A stretch of 64,000 nt of DNA from Diaporthe sp. PMI_573 (Eukaryota > Ascomycota > Sordariomycetes > Diaporthales > Diaporthaceae): positions 124,001 to 188,000 of the forward strand of contig JAJTUP010000005.1 in the NCBI GenBank assembly GCA_021399435.1. Direction: 5' to 3'. The notes below the pieces were generated by a model. That model ran no database searches and was not told the origin of the DNA. It was given only the letters and a program-made list of their open reading frames with translations. The translations under genes were made by a program, and so were the position numbers. This document shows, in pieces, positions 10,461-20,885 of this stretch; position 1 is the first letter of the stretch; each line of letters opens with the position of its first letter.

Positions 10461-12084
10461 ATCGCACCATCTTGCTGTGTGGGGGGCTGAGAATCTAGAT
10501 ACCCAGACTCACAATCTTTTTTTTGACGTGTAGACAACCGAGACAGAGGAGGGCGTCCAGACCGAAGCTCTAGATAAAAGGAGGCCATATTGCGAGAAAA
10601 GTACAATGAAAATATTTGAGATGATGATAAAGCTGTGTATGCGCGGAGTGTGTTTGAGAGGGTTCCCGAATAGTCCTGCCATGAAACCGAATGGTGGCAG
10701 GGAACAAGCCCCGTGGTGTGATGGTGCCTACCACAATTCAGTGACATCTTGGACGATCAGGTCGCGGTCGAAGTGCTCCAGACGTGGCAATTGGTCTTGC
10801 ACGCGCCGTAGACTCGGCAGACGCCAGATATTGATCCTGGAACTGTACAACCTCCAAATAGGGGAAGAATCTCTGAGCGACGAAGCTTTGACATTATCAG
10901 GGCAGCAGTACCTCATACCTCATCCCATCGTCTGACGAAAGGGTCACACACCTCACGGGGATGATCTTACCTGGGCATCCAGCAGACGATCCAAGGTGAA
11001 CGGCTCCTCCTCATGGCTATAAAACACGAAATCAGATCTGTCATGGAACTCCTCCATCCCTCCAGGCCGTGGGGACTACATCCAACCGCCTGACGGCACT
11101 CACCATCAGTCTTGGGACGCGCGTGGCACTTGAGATAGGTCGAGATAGACCGACATCTTCCTGAGCCGCGGGGACGCCAATTCCCGAAAGCGCCGCCCCG
11201 ACCTGATTCGGAGCTTGGCTCCACTTTCATCTGAGGCTGGCCTCCTTGCTTCGGCTTGCGTGGTATGTCCGCCCTGGGATTGATGTTATGTGCGAGAGGG
11301 CTGGCTTCGACTAGGTCGAGGCTGGTGGGTGCAAGGCTGCGCCATGCTGTATTTCGCGAGGCTTCCAAGCGAGGCCGCGGGGGCGCGGGGTGGGTTGGGG
11401 TCCCTTGCTGTTTTGGTTGTGGTGGTGGTGGCGGTGGCTCTGGTGGCTCTGTCTGGGAGGATGGGGGGGGGGAGACAAACCGACACAGCCCTGCGAAACT
11501 AACTCAGATCGTAATGCTAGACGACAAGGGATGACTGAACTATGTGCGCCAGCTTGGGCTCAAAAAACAAACAGACCAGGCAACCGTCGGAAAATGGAGT
11601 TTGCGAGATTTACAGCACAACAATGGGGCGGGGGCCAACTATTTGCGGAGTGTTTGCCCTCGCGGACAGTAGTATCCGAAATCATCCTGCCCTCTCTCGA
11701 ATACCGCAAATAGTCCCGCCCGCCTTGGTCAGAACGAGTTGGTCATCCTGATATACGCCTCTATTCGACGGGCCTCGCAGTGTTTGTAGATGTGGCGGGT
11801 TGTTGCTGTCTCTTTGAAAGATTATCCATAGCAAGGGGGTTTTGCTTTTCTGCTGTTTGTAATAATCTCTCTCTCGGTCATGATCGAAGGCAATCCTTAT
11901 AAAAGCTCGTTTAGCTTCAAAAGCATTCGCGCTGGACAAATGTAGCTCACCATCCCGGCCACGATCGATGCAGATGCCATGAGAAGAGTTACGCCGACGC
12001 TGAGGTTGATGAAACCAGTAATGCACCCGTACCGCTCGGCAAGGCAAGCAACGGTCACCTGACCTCACCTCACCTCACGTCATC
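10461..12084. other. Gene-poor region with possible minus-strand exons
   Basis: No confident gene. On the minus strand between about 11368 and 10728 there are protein-like stretches with splice signals: a frame ending CHARPKTD followed by a GTGAGT donor, a short segment EEEPFTLDRLLDAQ with a GTAAGA donor, and a terminal frame ending DLIVQDVTELW. Phases can be joined only in part, so this may be a small hypothetical gene or a relic. The DRLL motif recalls the end of the neighbouring HNH protein, but too weakly to claim homology. A nine-base G run lies near 11463. Confidence 0.3.
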
Positions 12085-12870
12085 TCACCTAGCTTTCCAC
12101 CTCACCCTCCCAACCCATCCCGCAAAGCTCCGCACCTCCTCCCGCTTCAGAAGCCTGTCCACGGTGAAGTACTCCCTAGCGAGCTCCTCATGCCCGGCAA
12201 GCCGGTGCACGAAGGAGTGGCACGCCCGGCAGAGCCACGCCACAGCCTGCAGGTCCTCCTCGCGGTGCCACCCCCTCTTGACGGCCTTGCCGTGCACGAA
12301 GCGCGGGATCAGGTGGTGGTACGTCAGGGGCACCCAGTCCCTGCCACAGATCTCGCACTCGTTGGTCTGGGGCCTGGTCGTTGAGGGGGCTGGCGGCGGG
12401 GTGGTTCTTGTGGTTAGGTAGGTTGTTAGGATGGGCGCGAGGAAGGTTGTTATGTCTTGGGCGGGTGGGGTTAGGATCCCGTAGGTTGTTAGGGACTCTG
12501 AGACTTCTGGGTCGAGGGTTGGTGTTATCTTGTCTGAGATGTCGTTGCTTGTGATTGGGAGGGTGTATTGTTCATGGAGGTTAGGGCTGTCCGCCCAGAC
12601 TCTGTGGGTTATTGTCTGTAGTTCTGGGGGTAGGCTTTCGAATGCTATCGTGGCGATATAGTCTGAGAACTCTGAGAGATCCTCGGCATTGGCCTCAGAG
12701 CTTTCGTCTCGATTGCTGTCGGCTGCAGTTTCGTCATTGCCCTGCTTGTTTCTTTTTCTGTGCTTGATTCCGCGGCTCTTCAGCGGTTTTTGTATCTTTT
12801 CAATGAGAGTACTGGACAAAATGTCTTTGAACTGGTCAAGATTATGGTCCCTAGTTGAGCTCTCGTCCAT
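12085..12870 (-). CDS. HNH-domain protein
   Basis: Intronless, 261 aa, in a convergent position to nothing close. Residues 1-70 are charged and low in complexity (KHRKRNKQ could be a nuclear signal). The C-terminal 90 residues form an HNH module: CEIC at 172-175, YHHLIPR with His185/186 as the metal/catalytic pair, and CRACH at 214-218, so two CxxC pairs hold a structural zinc. HNH modules usually cut DNA; this conserved fungal type has no proven substrate known to me. Presence of all metal ligands argues for an active fold. No sign of a restriction or intron-homing context. Confidence 0.7.
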   Translation of the reverse strand: MDESSTRDHNLDQFKDILSSTLIEKIQKPLKSRGIKHRKRNKQGNDETAADSNRDESSEANAEDLSEFSDYIATIAFESLPPELQTITHRVWADSPNLHEQYTLPITSNDISDKITPTLDPEVSESLTTYGILTPPAQDITTFLAPILTTYLTTRTTPPPAPSTTRPQTNECEICGRDWVPLTYHHLIPRFVHGKAVKRGWHREEDLQAVAWLCRACHSFVHRLAGHEELAREYFTVDRLLKREEVRSFAGWVGRVRWKAR

Positions 12871-13681
12871 TGTGTCTTACTAGGGGCGTATAGCTCTAGA
12901 TTGTTGTTAAATATGTAATAAGTTAACAGTGATGACGTGAGAGACGATCGGCAAAGCATAGGATTAGGCATGGAGGAAAGGGTTCGGGTTTGTTGTAAAT
13001 ATATGCCCTCCGAAAAATCGCCGCCCCCCGGCCGAAAGGTTCAGGACCCGGACTGGTGAGAAAATCCTGGGACGAACTCTCCGAAAGAAGTCGAAATTCC
13101 CGCGGGGACACCCGTGATAAAATTGTAGTTGATGAGCTGGCTGAGCATATCCGACTCGTACATGCAGAGCGGAGAAAAGCATGTTCCATGTCATGCTCGT
13201 GCATCACGGAGTTGTATCAGTCCGAAAGTATCCGGATTGCTGGGTATAAATGACTGCTATGTCTCTGAATTTTTTTTCTACTCATTTGTTAGTACGTGGC
13301 TCAGAATTTCTTTTCCTCGTCCGCAAACCTACGCTCTACGCACGGTCGGATTTATAAATCGCCAAGACTAGAGACTCCTCCTCGAGTAAGTATCCACGCA
13401 GTCGCTGGCCCTTATTTGCCGAGGGAGTGTTGTGCGAAATGCAGGCTCATATACTGAAACAGACAGGATACTCATGGGTAATCGGGAAGGCCACCAGTTG
13501 AAGAGCAAATGTCAAAGGGGCAGCGGAATAAGGTCTTCGAATGGACTTGAGGAACGGTCCAAGCCAAGCTGGCTGCACCGGTGCGCTGAACAGTCAAATC
13601 TAGACGCTACGGAGCATTATAAACTCCCGAAAGTTATCAGCTGACTCCACGAGTCGAGCATAAACGGAAACTTCCGAAATA
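12871..13681. other. Intergenic, no gene seen
   Basis: Divergent space between the HNH gene (minus) and the membrane-protein gene (plus). Frames up to 94 codons without motifs. The last 60 bp before 13682 is purine-rich leader. Confidence 0.45.
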
Positions 13682-14864
13682 ATGGAACCATTCCCTTCGA
13701 TACGGCGACAGGTCCCAGGTTGTAGCTGTGATCTGGGCCTCTACGTCGACGACTCTTCCAATTTCAACCTGTCGCAGCGATACATCGTCGTCACAATCCT
13801 GGGAGTCTCCATATACAACTGCGTGGAACTTATCCCCTACATCTTCGCCACCTTCAAGAGGTACAAGGGACTGTACTTCTGGAGCCTGCTGGTATCGATC
13901 CTGGGCATCCTCATGGCCAACGTCTCGAACCTCGTATCCAACTTCTACCCCAACCCGCCTCGCCTCCAGATTGGTTTTATTGCGCTCTTCGGTTGGGCGT
14001 TCATGGTCACGGGCCAGTCTCTCGTGCTTTACTCCAGACTCGACCTCCTTCCACTCGGCGACAAAACGAGACGATGGGTGCTGAGGATCATCATTTTCAA
14101 TGCGATCGTGATGCAGGTACCGATTATCGTATTAAACACAGGGTCGAAGTCGGCAAGGCCAGACAGATTCCTTCCCGCATTCGCGATATACGAGAGGATC
14201 CAAATCATCGTCTTCTTCCTGCAGGAAATGGGGCTTTCATGTGCTTATTTATGGGAGTGCTTCAGGTTTCTGGTCTTACCTGGTAGGTCTACAAATCTTT
14301 GATGCATTCTGAGATGAGTTGATCAAGACTCTCAGTATCCACTATATATTTTTCTTCCATAAACACTAACATCCCTCAGAGATGCCAGTGTCGAGCCGCA
14401 CGGAATCTGGCAGCTTCGACAATACCCCACAGAAGAATTCCAGAAAGGTGCTCCTACATCTGTTACTCGTCAGCATAGCTGTCATTGTATTGGACATAAC
14501 TGTAATTGCATTGGAGTTTTCCGGCTTTCACATCATCCAGATCAGCTACAAGGAGCTGGCATACAGTATTAAGCTGAAGCTGGAGATATCAGTTTTGAAC
14601 CGCCTGGTGAAGTTCGTCCAGTCGAGGCCTATGGGAAGCAGCGGACGTATCACAACGCAAGATGACCTCGATGGGGATCTCGCCCTGCAGCATGCATTCT
14701 ATTCACATCAGTGCGATTGCAGAGTGGAAGCTGGAAACGGAAAGTCAGAAGCTGGCCGCTCAGAGCACACAACTAAAGACGCGCAAAGTCAACAAGGTCC
14801 CCACGGAGGCAACAGGGTCCAAACACACACGGTACAAGACTTCGCCGTTGAAAATATTGCATGA
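13682..14864 (+). CDS. Multi-pass integral membrane protein (fungal DUF7703-like)
   Basis: Exons 13682-14282 and 14380-14864 (97-nt intron) give 361 aa. At least six hydrophobic spans are visible: about 33-55, 62-83, 95-118, 130-150, 172-195 and, in exon 2, a span with LLLVSIAVIVLDITVIAL near 228-245. The layout (extracellular N-terminus, short loops, charged tail ending after KLKLEISVLNRLVKFV) matches a common unnamed family of fungal membrane proteins that I associate with DUF7703. The C-terminus is uncertain: a possible third intron (GTATCA at about 14648 to a CAG at about 14730) would switch to another open frame ending at 14919. Function unknown; receptor-like role would be guesswork. 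Confidence 0.7.
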
Positions 14865-14919
14865 AATAAAGATGAATACACCATTGAACGCGTCTTTCCA
14901 GTTTCCAACCAGAATCTGA

Positions 14920-15314
14920 TTCCAATTTCATACAGGCGTAAAACCATCATCGCTGAAATACAGACTCGCCGATGAAATATCCAATGCCACCAAGGTTGAC
15001 TGCACAGGTGCATCTGAGCACCATAAAACTCGGTTTACGTCATGACCTCTTCGCTGTCTTGAGGTCTTTTGAATCCTCCTGAGATGAGTGTGCACTGCCG
15101 CTGCTTTCCCTCTTCCGCTTCTTATACTTCTGCAGCTCCCCTGACCGGTTCAACCCTTCGTACAGCGCCCACTAGGCGCCTAATCTTCGGTGGATTGTCT
15201 TGACCACTCCATCAAGGCGCAGGTACGAATGAAAGTCGTCCACATTGTGGAAAGGTTTGAAGCGAACATAACCAACTCGATGGTCCAATACCATTCGCGC
15301 CGGTTCCGTCTGAA
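14920..15314. other. Convergent intergenic region
   Basis: 3' flanks of the membrane-protein gene and the SDR gene. No reading frame or repeat supported. Confidence 0.5.
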
Positions 15315-16094
15315 CTAGGCAGCGAGGCCGCCGTCGACCATCAAGATCTGGCCGGTGATGAAGGACGCCTTCGATGAGGCCAGGAAGGCGACTGCCTCGG
15401 CGATCTCGGCAGCCTCGCCCCAGCGCTTAAGCGGCGTCGCCGCGGTGGCGCCCTCCAGCAGCGCCCGCGTCGGCGTATCCATCATCGGTAGCACCATACC
15501 AGCGTTGATAACGCCGGGCCCCACGGCATTGGCGCGGATGCCGTACGCAGCCTCCTCGGTGGCGAGCTGGCGCACCATCATGACCACCGCCGCCTTGGGC
15601 GTGGCCGAGAGCGCATCGCACGGCACGGTGCGGTTGACCGCGCTTGTGACCAGGGCGACGAACGAGCCGCCCTTTCCCTCTCTTAGCACCGGCACGCCGG
15701 CCTTGGCGATGTTGTAGAAGCCGTAGACGTCGGTCTCGATGACGCCGCGGAAGGACTCGTCCGAGAACTGCGCCAGCGGGCCCGTGTCGAACACCAGGCC
15801 GCCGGCGGACACCACCGTGTGCACGCGCTTGTATGTGTCCACGGCATGCTTGAAGACGGCCTCGACCGCCGTGCGGTCCGTGACGTCGCAGGCTATCGCG
15901 CTCGCCTGGCGCCCGAGCTTGTGCAGCTCCTCCACCAGGGACTCAGCCTCGGCTTGGCGCGACCGGTAGGTGACGACAATGTTGGAACCGCGCTCCGCCA
16001 TCAGGCCGGCACTCGCGCGGCCGAGGCCGCCCGAGCCGCCGAAGACGACGGCACAGCCTTCGGAAAATTCGGGTTGGGTGACGCCAAAAGTCAT
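15315..16094 (-). CDS. SDR family protein with catalytic Tyr replaced (SxxxK)
   Basis: Intronless, 259 aa from the ATG at 16094; an in-frame open extension upstream to 16262 looks like leader. The Rossmann motif GGSGGLG lies at 19-25, a CDVTD acidic loop at 69-73, NAG is altered to SAG near 96-98, the catalytic Ser is in VTSAV (Ser151), and the C-terminus ITGQILMVDGG is classical FabG-like. At the YxxxK site the sequence is SATPK (Ser163, Lys167), so the catalytic Tyr is missing. Some FabG-like SDRs carry a similar SAxPK, so this may be a distinct subgroup rather than decay; no other damage is visible. NADP(H) binding is likely, ordinary ketone reduction is doubtful. Confidence 0.8.
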   Translation of the reverse strand: MTFGVTQPEFSEGCAVVFGGSGGLGRASAGLMAERGSNIVVTYRSRQAEAESLVEELHKLGRQASAIACDVTDRTAVEAVFKHAVDTYKRVHTVVSAGGLVFDTGPLAQFSDESFRGVIETDVYGFYNIAKAGVPVLREGKGGSFVALVTSAVNRTVPCDALSATPKAAVVMMVRQLATEEAAYGIRANAVGPGVINAGMVLPMMDTPTRALLEGATAATPLKRWGEAAEIAEAVAFLASSKASFITGQILMVDGGLAA

Positions 16095-17199
16095 TTTGTT
16101 TCGTCCTCGGTGATTTTTCGGCTCGCGGCGCGTTGGGTGGCTGCGTAGATTGACGGGTTGTTGATCGGTGCAGGTAGGGCCTTGCCAAGAGGGACGGAAT
16201 GCTCTCCCTCCATTTCCTCCAGTATAAATACTTAAACAGCAAAGCGGTGTGGGCCTGCGCAACTCCGGATAACTCGTGGCCCGTCGATACTAGCTAGTCT
16301 TCAGGCGCATGCGAGATAACCCGGCTAAAGGATGGAAAAAATCGTTTAGCTGCTTTGTCACCCCATCAAGTCCCTGGAATGTGGGCGCCGTTTGCGGCAC
16401 GGCAAATGTCACGGCCCAGCTCGCTTGGTACGGGAGGCCTACCCGGTGGATGATCTAATCTGGTTTTCATGTTAGAACTGCAGGGGGCTTATTTGATGGA
16501 TGGATTGTTCAACCCCAGATTCAGCATGTGGTTGCTCCGTCGTTAAATGGGACGGGTGGCCGGTCTGGGGCTCAGGCGTCACGACGGGGAAGTGTTCCGG
16601 GAGCGTCTACCGTGGGTCGGGCTGAGGCGGCAGCCATCTTAACTTTCTACGGCTGGGTGGCCGGCAGAGTGTGAGCTGTGGGAGGTTGACGTGGTGCCAC
16701 GCCCGACTCAGAATGCCTGTACAGAGTATCGTGATATGCACAGAATAGGAGTCACGCTGTTCCCACAAAGAAAAAAAAGAGGGACTCTGAACTAAAGTGG
16801 GTGCCCATACGGAGTACAGAGTCAGCAGCGGTACAAAGCCAGATCTTAACACAACGCTTTATATCTTCAACGCCGATGAAGATCTCCCGTTTTCGAGAAT
16901 CGCCTCATACGGGCAGGACGGGGCAATTCTTGAAACTAACCAGTCGCCAATCGGACCCCGGACGAGCGATGCCAGTATCCACACCGGGCTGGGGGGCTGG
17001 ATTTTACCCTCCTGGTTCTCAAACCCGCAGCGGCGTTGGGCTGGACCCGTCAAGTTTTCAACACGAGACTGATCTGTGGAGCCGGTAACGCCCCCGTTCC
17101 CAGGTGAAGGGTTCAGACTGCATAAGCTTTCTCATATATCACATTTTGGGCTCTACCCTGTCTTGTGACGAAAATAAACTGCACCTTCAATTGCTCTCA
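16095..17199. other. Intergenic, no gene seen
   Basis: Upstream of the SDR. Short frames (up to 95 codons) on both strands without motifs. The proximal 200 bp contains a TATAAATA-like sequence near 16226 that fits a minus-strand promoter. Confidence 0.4.
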
Positions 17200-17560
17200 G
17201 ATATGCTGATTGTGTGCTGAAAAAGCTGCAAGGGGGGTGTATACGTACAACAATCTACCTTAAGACGTCTAGAGCTCTTTAAAGGCCTTTGGGGGGGGGG
17301 GGTTGTGATGGGTTAGTACTTATATACTGCTTGGAATCTAAGTCTTTGACTTGGAATTCTGGTCTTTTGGCCGAGTAGTGGAATTGCTCGTAGTAATTCT
17401 TTAAACCGTCTTACTGCCTATACTATAGTAGAATTTGTTATATTGTAGAGAATTTTAACAAATCTATCCCTTGACAACATTAAAAAAAGGAGATAAGGAT
17501 AGGCTTCTTTCTGCTAGTTCCGAATAAACCTAAAACATGTCTCTTCTGTACCTTCTTCCT
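17200..17560 (+). repeat. AT-rich dispersed repeat fragment (partner of 49.85-50.14 kb, inverted)
   Basis: This AT-rich block contains a G12 run (about 17291-17302) and, near 17320-17410, a stretch with TATATACTGC, AATTCTGGTCTTTTGGCCGAG and ACCGTCT spaced as in the reverse complement of 49.9-50.0 kb. The two copies differ by many substitutions, so both are old. The pyrimidine- or purine-rich run beside each copy recalls the end of an LTR or polypurine tract, but no coding part survives. Confidence 0.55.
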
Positions 17561-18090
17561 TACTTCTGTCCAGCCCATAGGGGCTCATCTGTGGTGGATA
17601 ATGCTAGGAAATAGATAGCTACTGTATAAATGGGGTAACATGTACTTTGGGCGGGAATATGTGCAAGCGTGCTCTGTGCTCTCGGTTTTGCTATCAGATA
17701 CGCTCTCACTACCGTGCGGAGAGAGCGCCTACAATGTGACATGTAGTGAAACAGGTGTTTATTATGGCATTTGATACTCGCTGCGCCGCTATGGCGTGAC
17801 GGCTGCCAACGACAAGGAAATTGCCAGCAAGGCACAGCAGGAGCACCGCTGGAGTAATGACTGAACCCACTTGGAATACCACTGTCGGTACCTGAGCCAG
17901 TACAGTATGAGCGATCGATCGATCCCTTACTGTGTATAACAACCAAGGCCCATCCAATACCACCGCTCCGGACCTGAAAAGCCCAGCTCACCCACCCACT
18001 GAACAGTTGCCACGAAGGCTGACCCGTTTCCCGATTATTCACCGACACCCGCAATCTTGGCCAGTGAGTTCTGGATAGGCAGTACCCGCC
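17561..18090. other. Promoter-side flank of the rhodopsin-domain gene
   Basis: No gene. A 164-codon minus-strand frame overlaps it but shows no family features; it ends inside the repeat block and begins just upstream of the receptor start. Confidence 0.4.
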
Positions 18091-19332
18091 ATGGTGTATG
18101 TGTTCCCAATTGAGCGTGAAAGCCAGAAGGCCATCATCGCCGGCGCAGTCGTTTTCTCATTGCTGCCCACGGCTGCCGTTGTTCTGCGAATGGTGGCGCG
18201 GTCGAGACTCAAGGTTCACGCTCTTGATCTGAGCGACTGGCTCATCCTCGCGGCATGTGTAAGTTTCTTAGCCCGCTCGAGTGTTCCTGTATCTCTACAG
18301 GAAGCCTCTAACGAAATTCAACTCTTCAGGTTGTCGCAGTCGCGTACCAAGCACTCGCAGTCGCCTGCGCTGTGGTTGGGGGGATGGGATACCATACGAC
18401 TGAGGTCCTTGCGATGGGAGGGCCGGATTCCTTCACCCTTCTCATGAAGCTTGTGACCGTGGTCGTGATCTTTTGGTCGCTCAGTCTTGGGTTGACGAAA
18501 CTCTCCATCCTCGCCTTGTATGCCAAGATTTTCTCCGTTGGGTCATTCGTCCTGATCACTCAAGCCTGTGCCGTATTCGTCGTGATCTGGGCCATGATCC
18601 TGTTTATCGGTGCCTTCACCATGTGTTCGCCGGTTGAGTATAACTGGGACAAATTCTCGACCGTGGGAACCTGTGGCGATGTCAGGATGTTGTGGGCTGT
18701 AACCGGAGGGCTCAATATCTTCTCCGACCTGGTTGTCCTACTCCTGCCCATGCCTTATCTTTACGGCCTGTCGCTACAGCTGTACAAGAAGATTGGGCTG
18801 ATGGTGACTTTCGGGATCGGGCTTGCGTAAGTGACCGACTCCTGCTTTCCGTCTTCTCACTGCGCTAGCTAAGACATGGAGATACAGAGTCTGCATTGTA
18901 AGCACCGTCCGACTCGCCGAGATTATCAAGATCGACATGAACGACTTCCCATATTCCGGGGGTATCGCACTCATGTTCAGTGCACTGGAACCCTGTCTGC
19001 TGGTAACTGCAGCATGTATCCCGCTTCTCCGCCCATTAGTATCTCGCAACAATTCGACAGACAAGGCCAACAGCTACGCCGGAGGCAATACTAAAGACAA
19101 GATCGGAGCTTCCTCCACTCCTTGGGCGGGGGATTTTTCGGAACTCCCTGACGACGACGGCTCAACGAGACAACTACACATGGGACAGTCCCAATATGGC
19201 GGGACGGCAACTGCTGCGGTAGATGGTAGTTCCTTTAATTCCTCCTGTGGAGCCGATAACCATCACGCCAACATGGAATTGAAAACTATCACGGTTAAGA
19301 GGGACTGGAGGGTTGAAGAATCCACTGTCTGA
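18091..19332 (+). CDS. Rhodopsin-domain (PTH11-like, no CFEM) integral membrane protein
   Basis: Three exons (18091-18258, 18330-18826, 18888-19332) joined by introns of 71 and 61 nt give 369 aa. Seven hydrophobic spans are visible. Family blocks: DWLILAAC in TM2, the LGLTKLSILALYAKIF block in TM4, an extracellular CGD after a CSPVEYNWD loop, DLVVLLLPMPYLYGLSL in TM5-6, IVSTVRL in TM6 and a PCLLVTAACIPLLRPL end. These are the marks of the fungal rhodopsin/PTH11-like domain (DUF3505-type). The 100-residue tail is hydrophilic, Ser/Asp-rich and cytoplasmic. Proteins of this class are putative surface sensors; the ligand is unknown. No N-terminal CFEM module is present. Confidence 0.85.
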
Positions 19333-19840
19333 ACTGGTTCAGATAACGTCCGATTCACACAACCCAAGAGGTTGTTGTAACAACCTGGATTACAGGAATG
19401 CATGGTGCCCAGTAGCGCAGTCTTGATTAGTATTAGCATAATTCGTGACATTTACAGTAATTCTGTGGCAGCCACTTTTAGCTTAGAGTCACTATAATAA
19501 ACGCAGACGCCAGTGCCGCAGGTCGATTGGCGCATCCAACCCATGCCGCATGGGTGGCCTCAAACACAACAGCCCCGATTGGTGGCCTCGGGTGGGGGCA
19601 TCTTTATTGCAGGTTTAAGACAGAAACCAATGCAGAGCCGCAAGTTATCAGTAACCATAGCAGATGGGAAAGCTTTTCTGCAGCTAACAAAGGCATGTTC
19701 ACTTCCAACGGAATAGGCCGCAGGCAAACAAGCTCCTTAATTAAGTAGACATACTACCGAGATGCCTAAGGAAACATCCATATGTTGCCCACCACAGTGA
19801 AAACCACGTTCTCTCAGACGGACAAAAGGGGGCCAGATTA
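19333..19840. other. Intergenic, no gene seen
   Basis: Convergent tail region between the receptor gene and the small Cys-rich gene. Frames under 80 codons without motifs. Confidence 0.45.
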
Positions 19841-20131
19841 TTAGATGTCCGGCCGGGTGCTGTAGTGCTCCTCGAGCGCTTTGCACCCACCGTACCTAAC
19901 CATGTAGGAACCATGGCCCGCACATACAGAGCAGTTCGGTTCGGATACCGAAAGGCCAGTGCCCCCACAGGCCTCACACGTCTCTTCTACGCAGTTCCCT
20001 TCCAATGGTCGCTCCGTCTTCAGTCTCTGACATGAGTAGCACCGGTCTCCTGTCACGACAAGAGGTTTGGATTTCTTCCTCTTCTGGGGCTCCCCAGAGC
20101 CGCTGCCCTTCTTCGAGGATGATCGTGGCAT
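19841..20131 (-). CDS. Small cysteine-rich, lysine-rich protein (DnaJ-type zinc-finger repeats)
   Basis: The last exon gives 96 aa from the ATG at 20131. Residues 3-25 are Ser/Lys/Arg-rich (KRKKSK, a possible nuclear signal). The second half holds CYSC, then two CxxCxGxG repeats, CEACGGTG and CSVCAGHG, the pattern of the DnaJ central zinc domain, here without a J domain. The open frame continues upstream to a CTCAAG acceptor near 20153, and a plausible upstream exon (about 20220-20290, ending in a GTGAGT donor) is in phase, so the true start may lie farther upstream. Function unknown; a zinc-binding adaptor is possible. Confidence 0.45.
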   Translation of the reverse strand: MPRSSSKKGSGSGEPQKRKKSKPLVVTGDRCYSCQRLKTERPLEGNCVEETCEACGGTGLSVSEPNCSVCAGHGSYMVRYGGCKALEEHYSTRPDI

Positions 20132-20885
20132 CGTTGGTACACCGCCAGTAGAGCCTTGAGAAGACAAAAGCCATCAGTGTTATGGAGATGAAATTTGTCG
20201 CGAAGATCAAATCGACTCACGAATATGCCCCAGAAAGTGAGCTAGGTATGCTTTCGCGCTTCTGATTGTGATAGATCGCCTTGGGAAAAGACTAATGGAC
20301 CGTGTGTCAGCAACTGTGATCCATATTACAAGATCATGGTATTCGCAGATGGCCACATACTCAATAAGGGCTGTGCCTTTTCGGTATAGCCCGTTATTTT
20401 TGGGCGGTTGATTTCCGTTCGCTTGTCGCCTTCAAGAGTCGCTAGACAGTTATTACGTTAATTCTGGTGATGTCGATTCTGTTCCGGTTGTTGCTGTCGA
20501 TGCTGACCAGGACCTTGAATCCCGGAAGAGAGTTGAGACCTGTCTTTATATACTTATCCTAAGACCTCGTCACTGTATGAAGCCTTGCAACGAAAGCTCT
20601 GACAGCCGTGTTGTTGGATATCTGTGTAAGTCCGCATTGGCCTGAAGTTCACAGTGACTGACATGATTTTGCTCAGTGGGTGGCAACACACGAAGTCAAG
20701 CATGTCACGGCCGTCGCAGTCTCGAATCTATTGAGAACGGCTGAATAAGCACTGACAATGGGAAGCGCTCAATACAGGATGAGTTTGGGAATTTCTCGAG
20801 TCACAATACACTGGCAATGTGCCCGACGGTGCAGAGACTCTGCAGAATTTCGACAAGGTCACAGTGAAGCTCGTAGAGAGGTCTC
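20132..20885. other. Upstream region with possible 5' exons of the small Cys-rich gene
   Basis: On the minus strand, splice-like signals (GTGAGT near 20219, TTAG near 20291, GTATGT near 20360) bracket short open pieces. I cannot join them to one start codon. Nothing convincing is seen on the plus strand before the HET frame. Confidence 0.3.

Noticed and set aside
10967..11368. Duplicate tail of the HNH gene on the minus strand
   Set aside because: Only a DRLL word is shared; no cysteine or histidine ligands.
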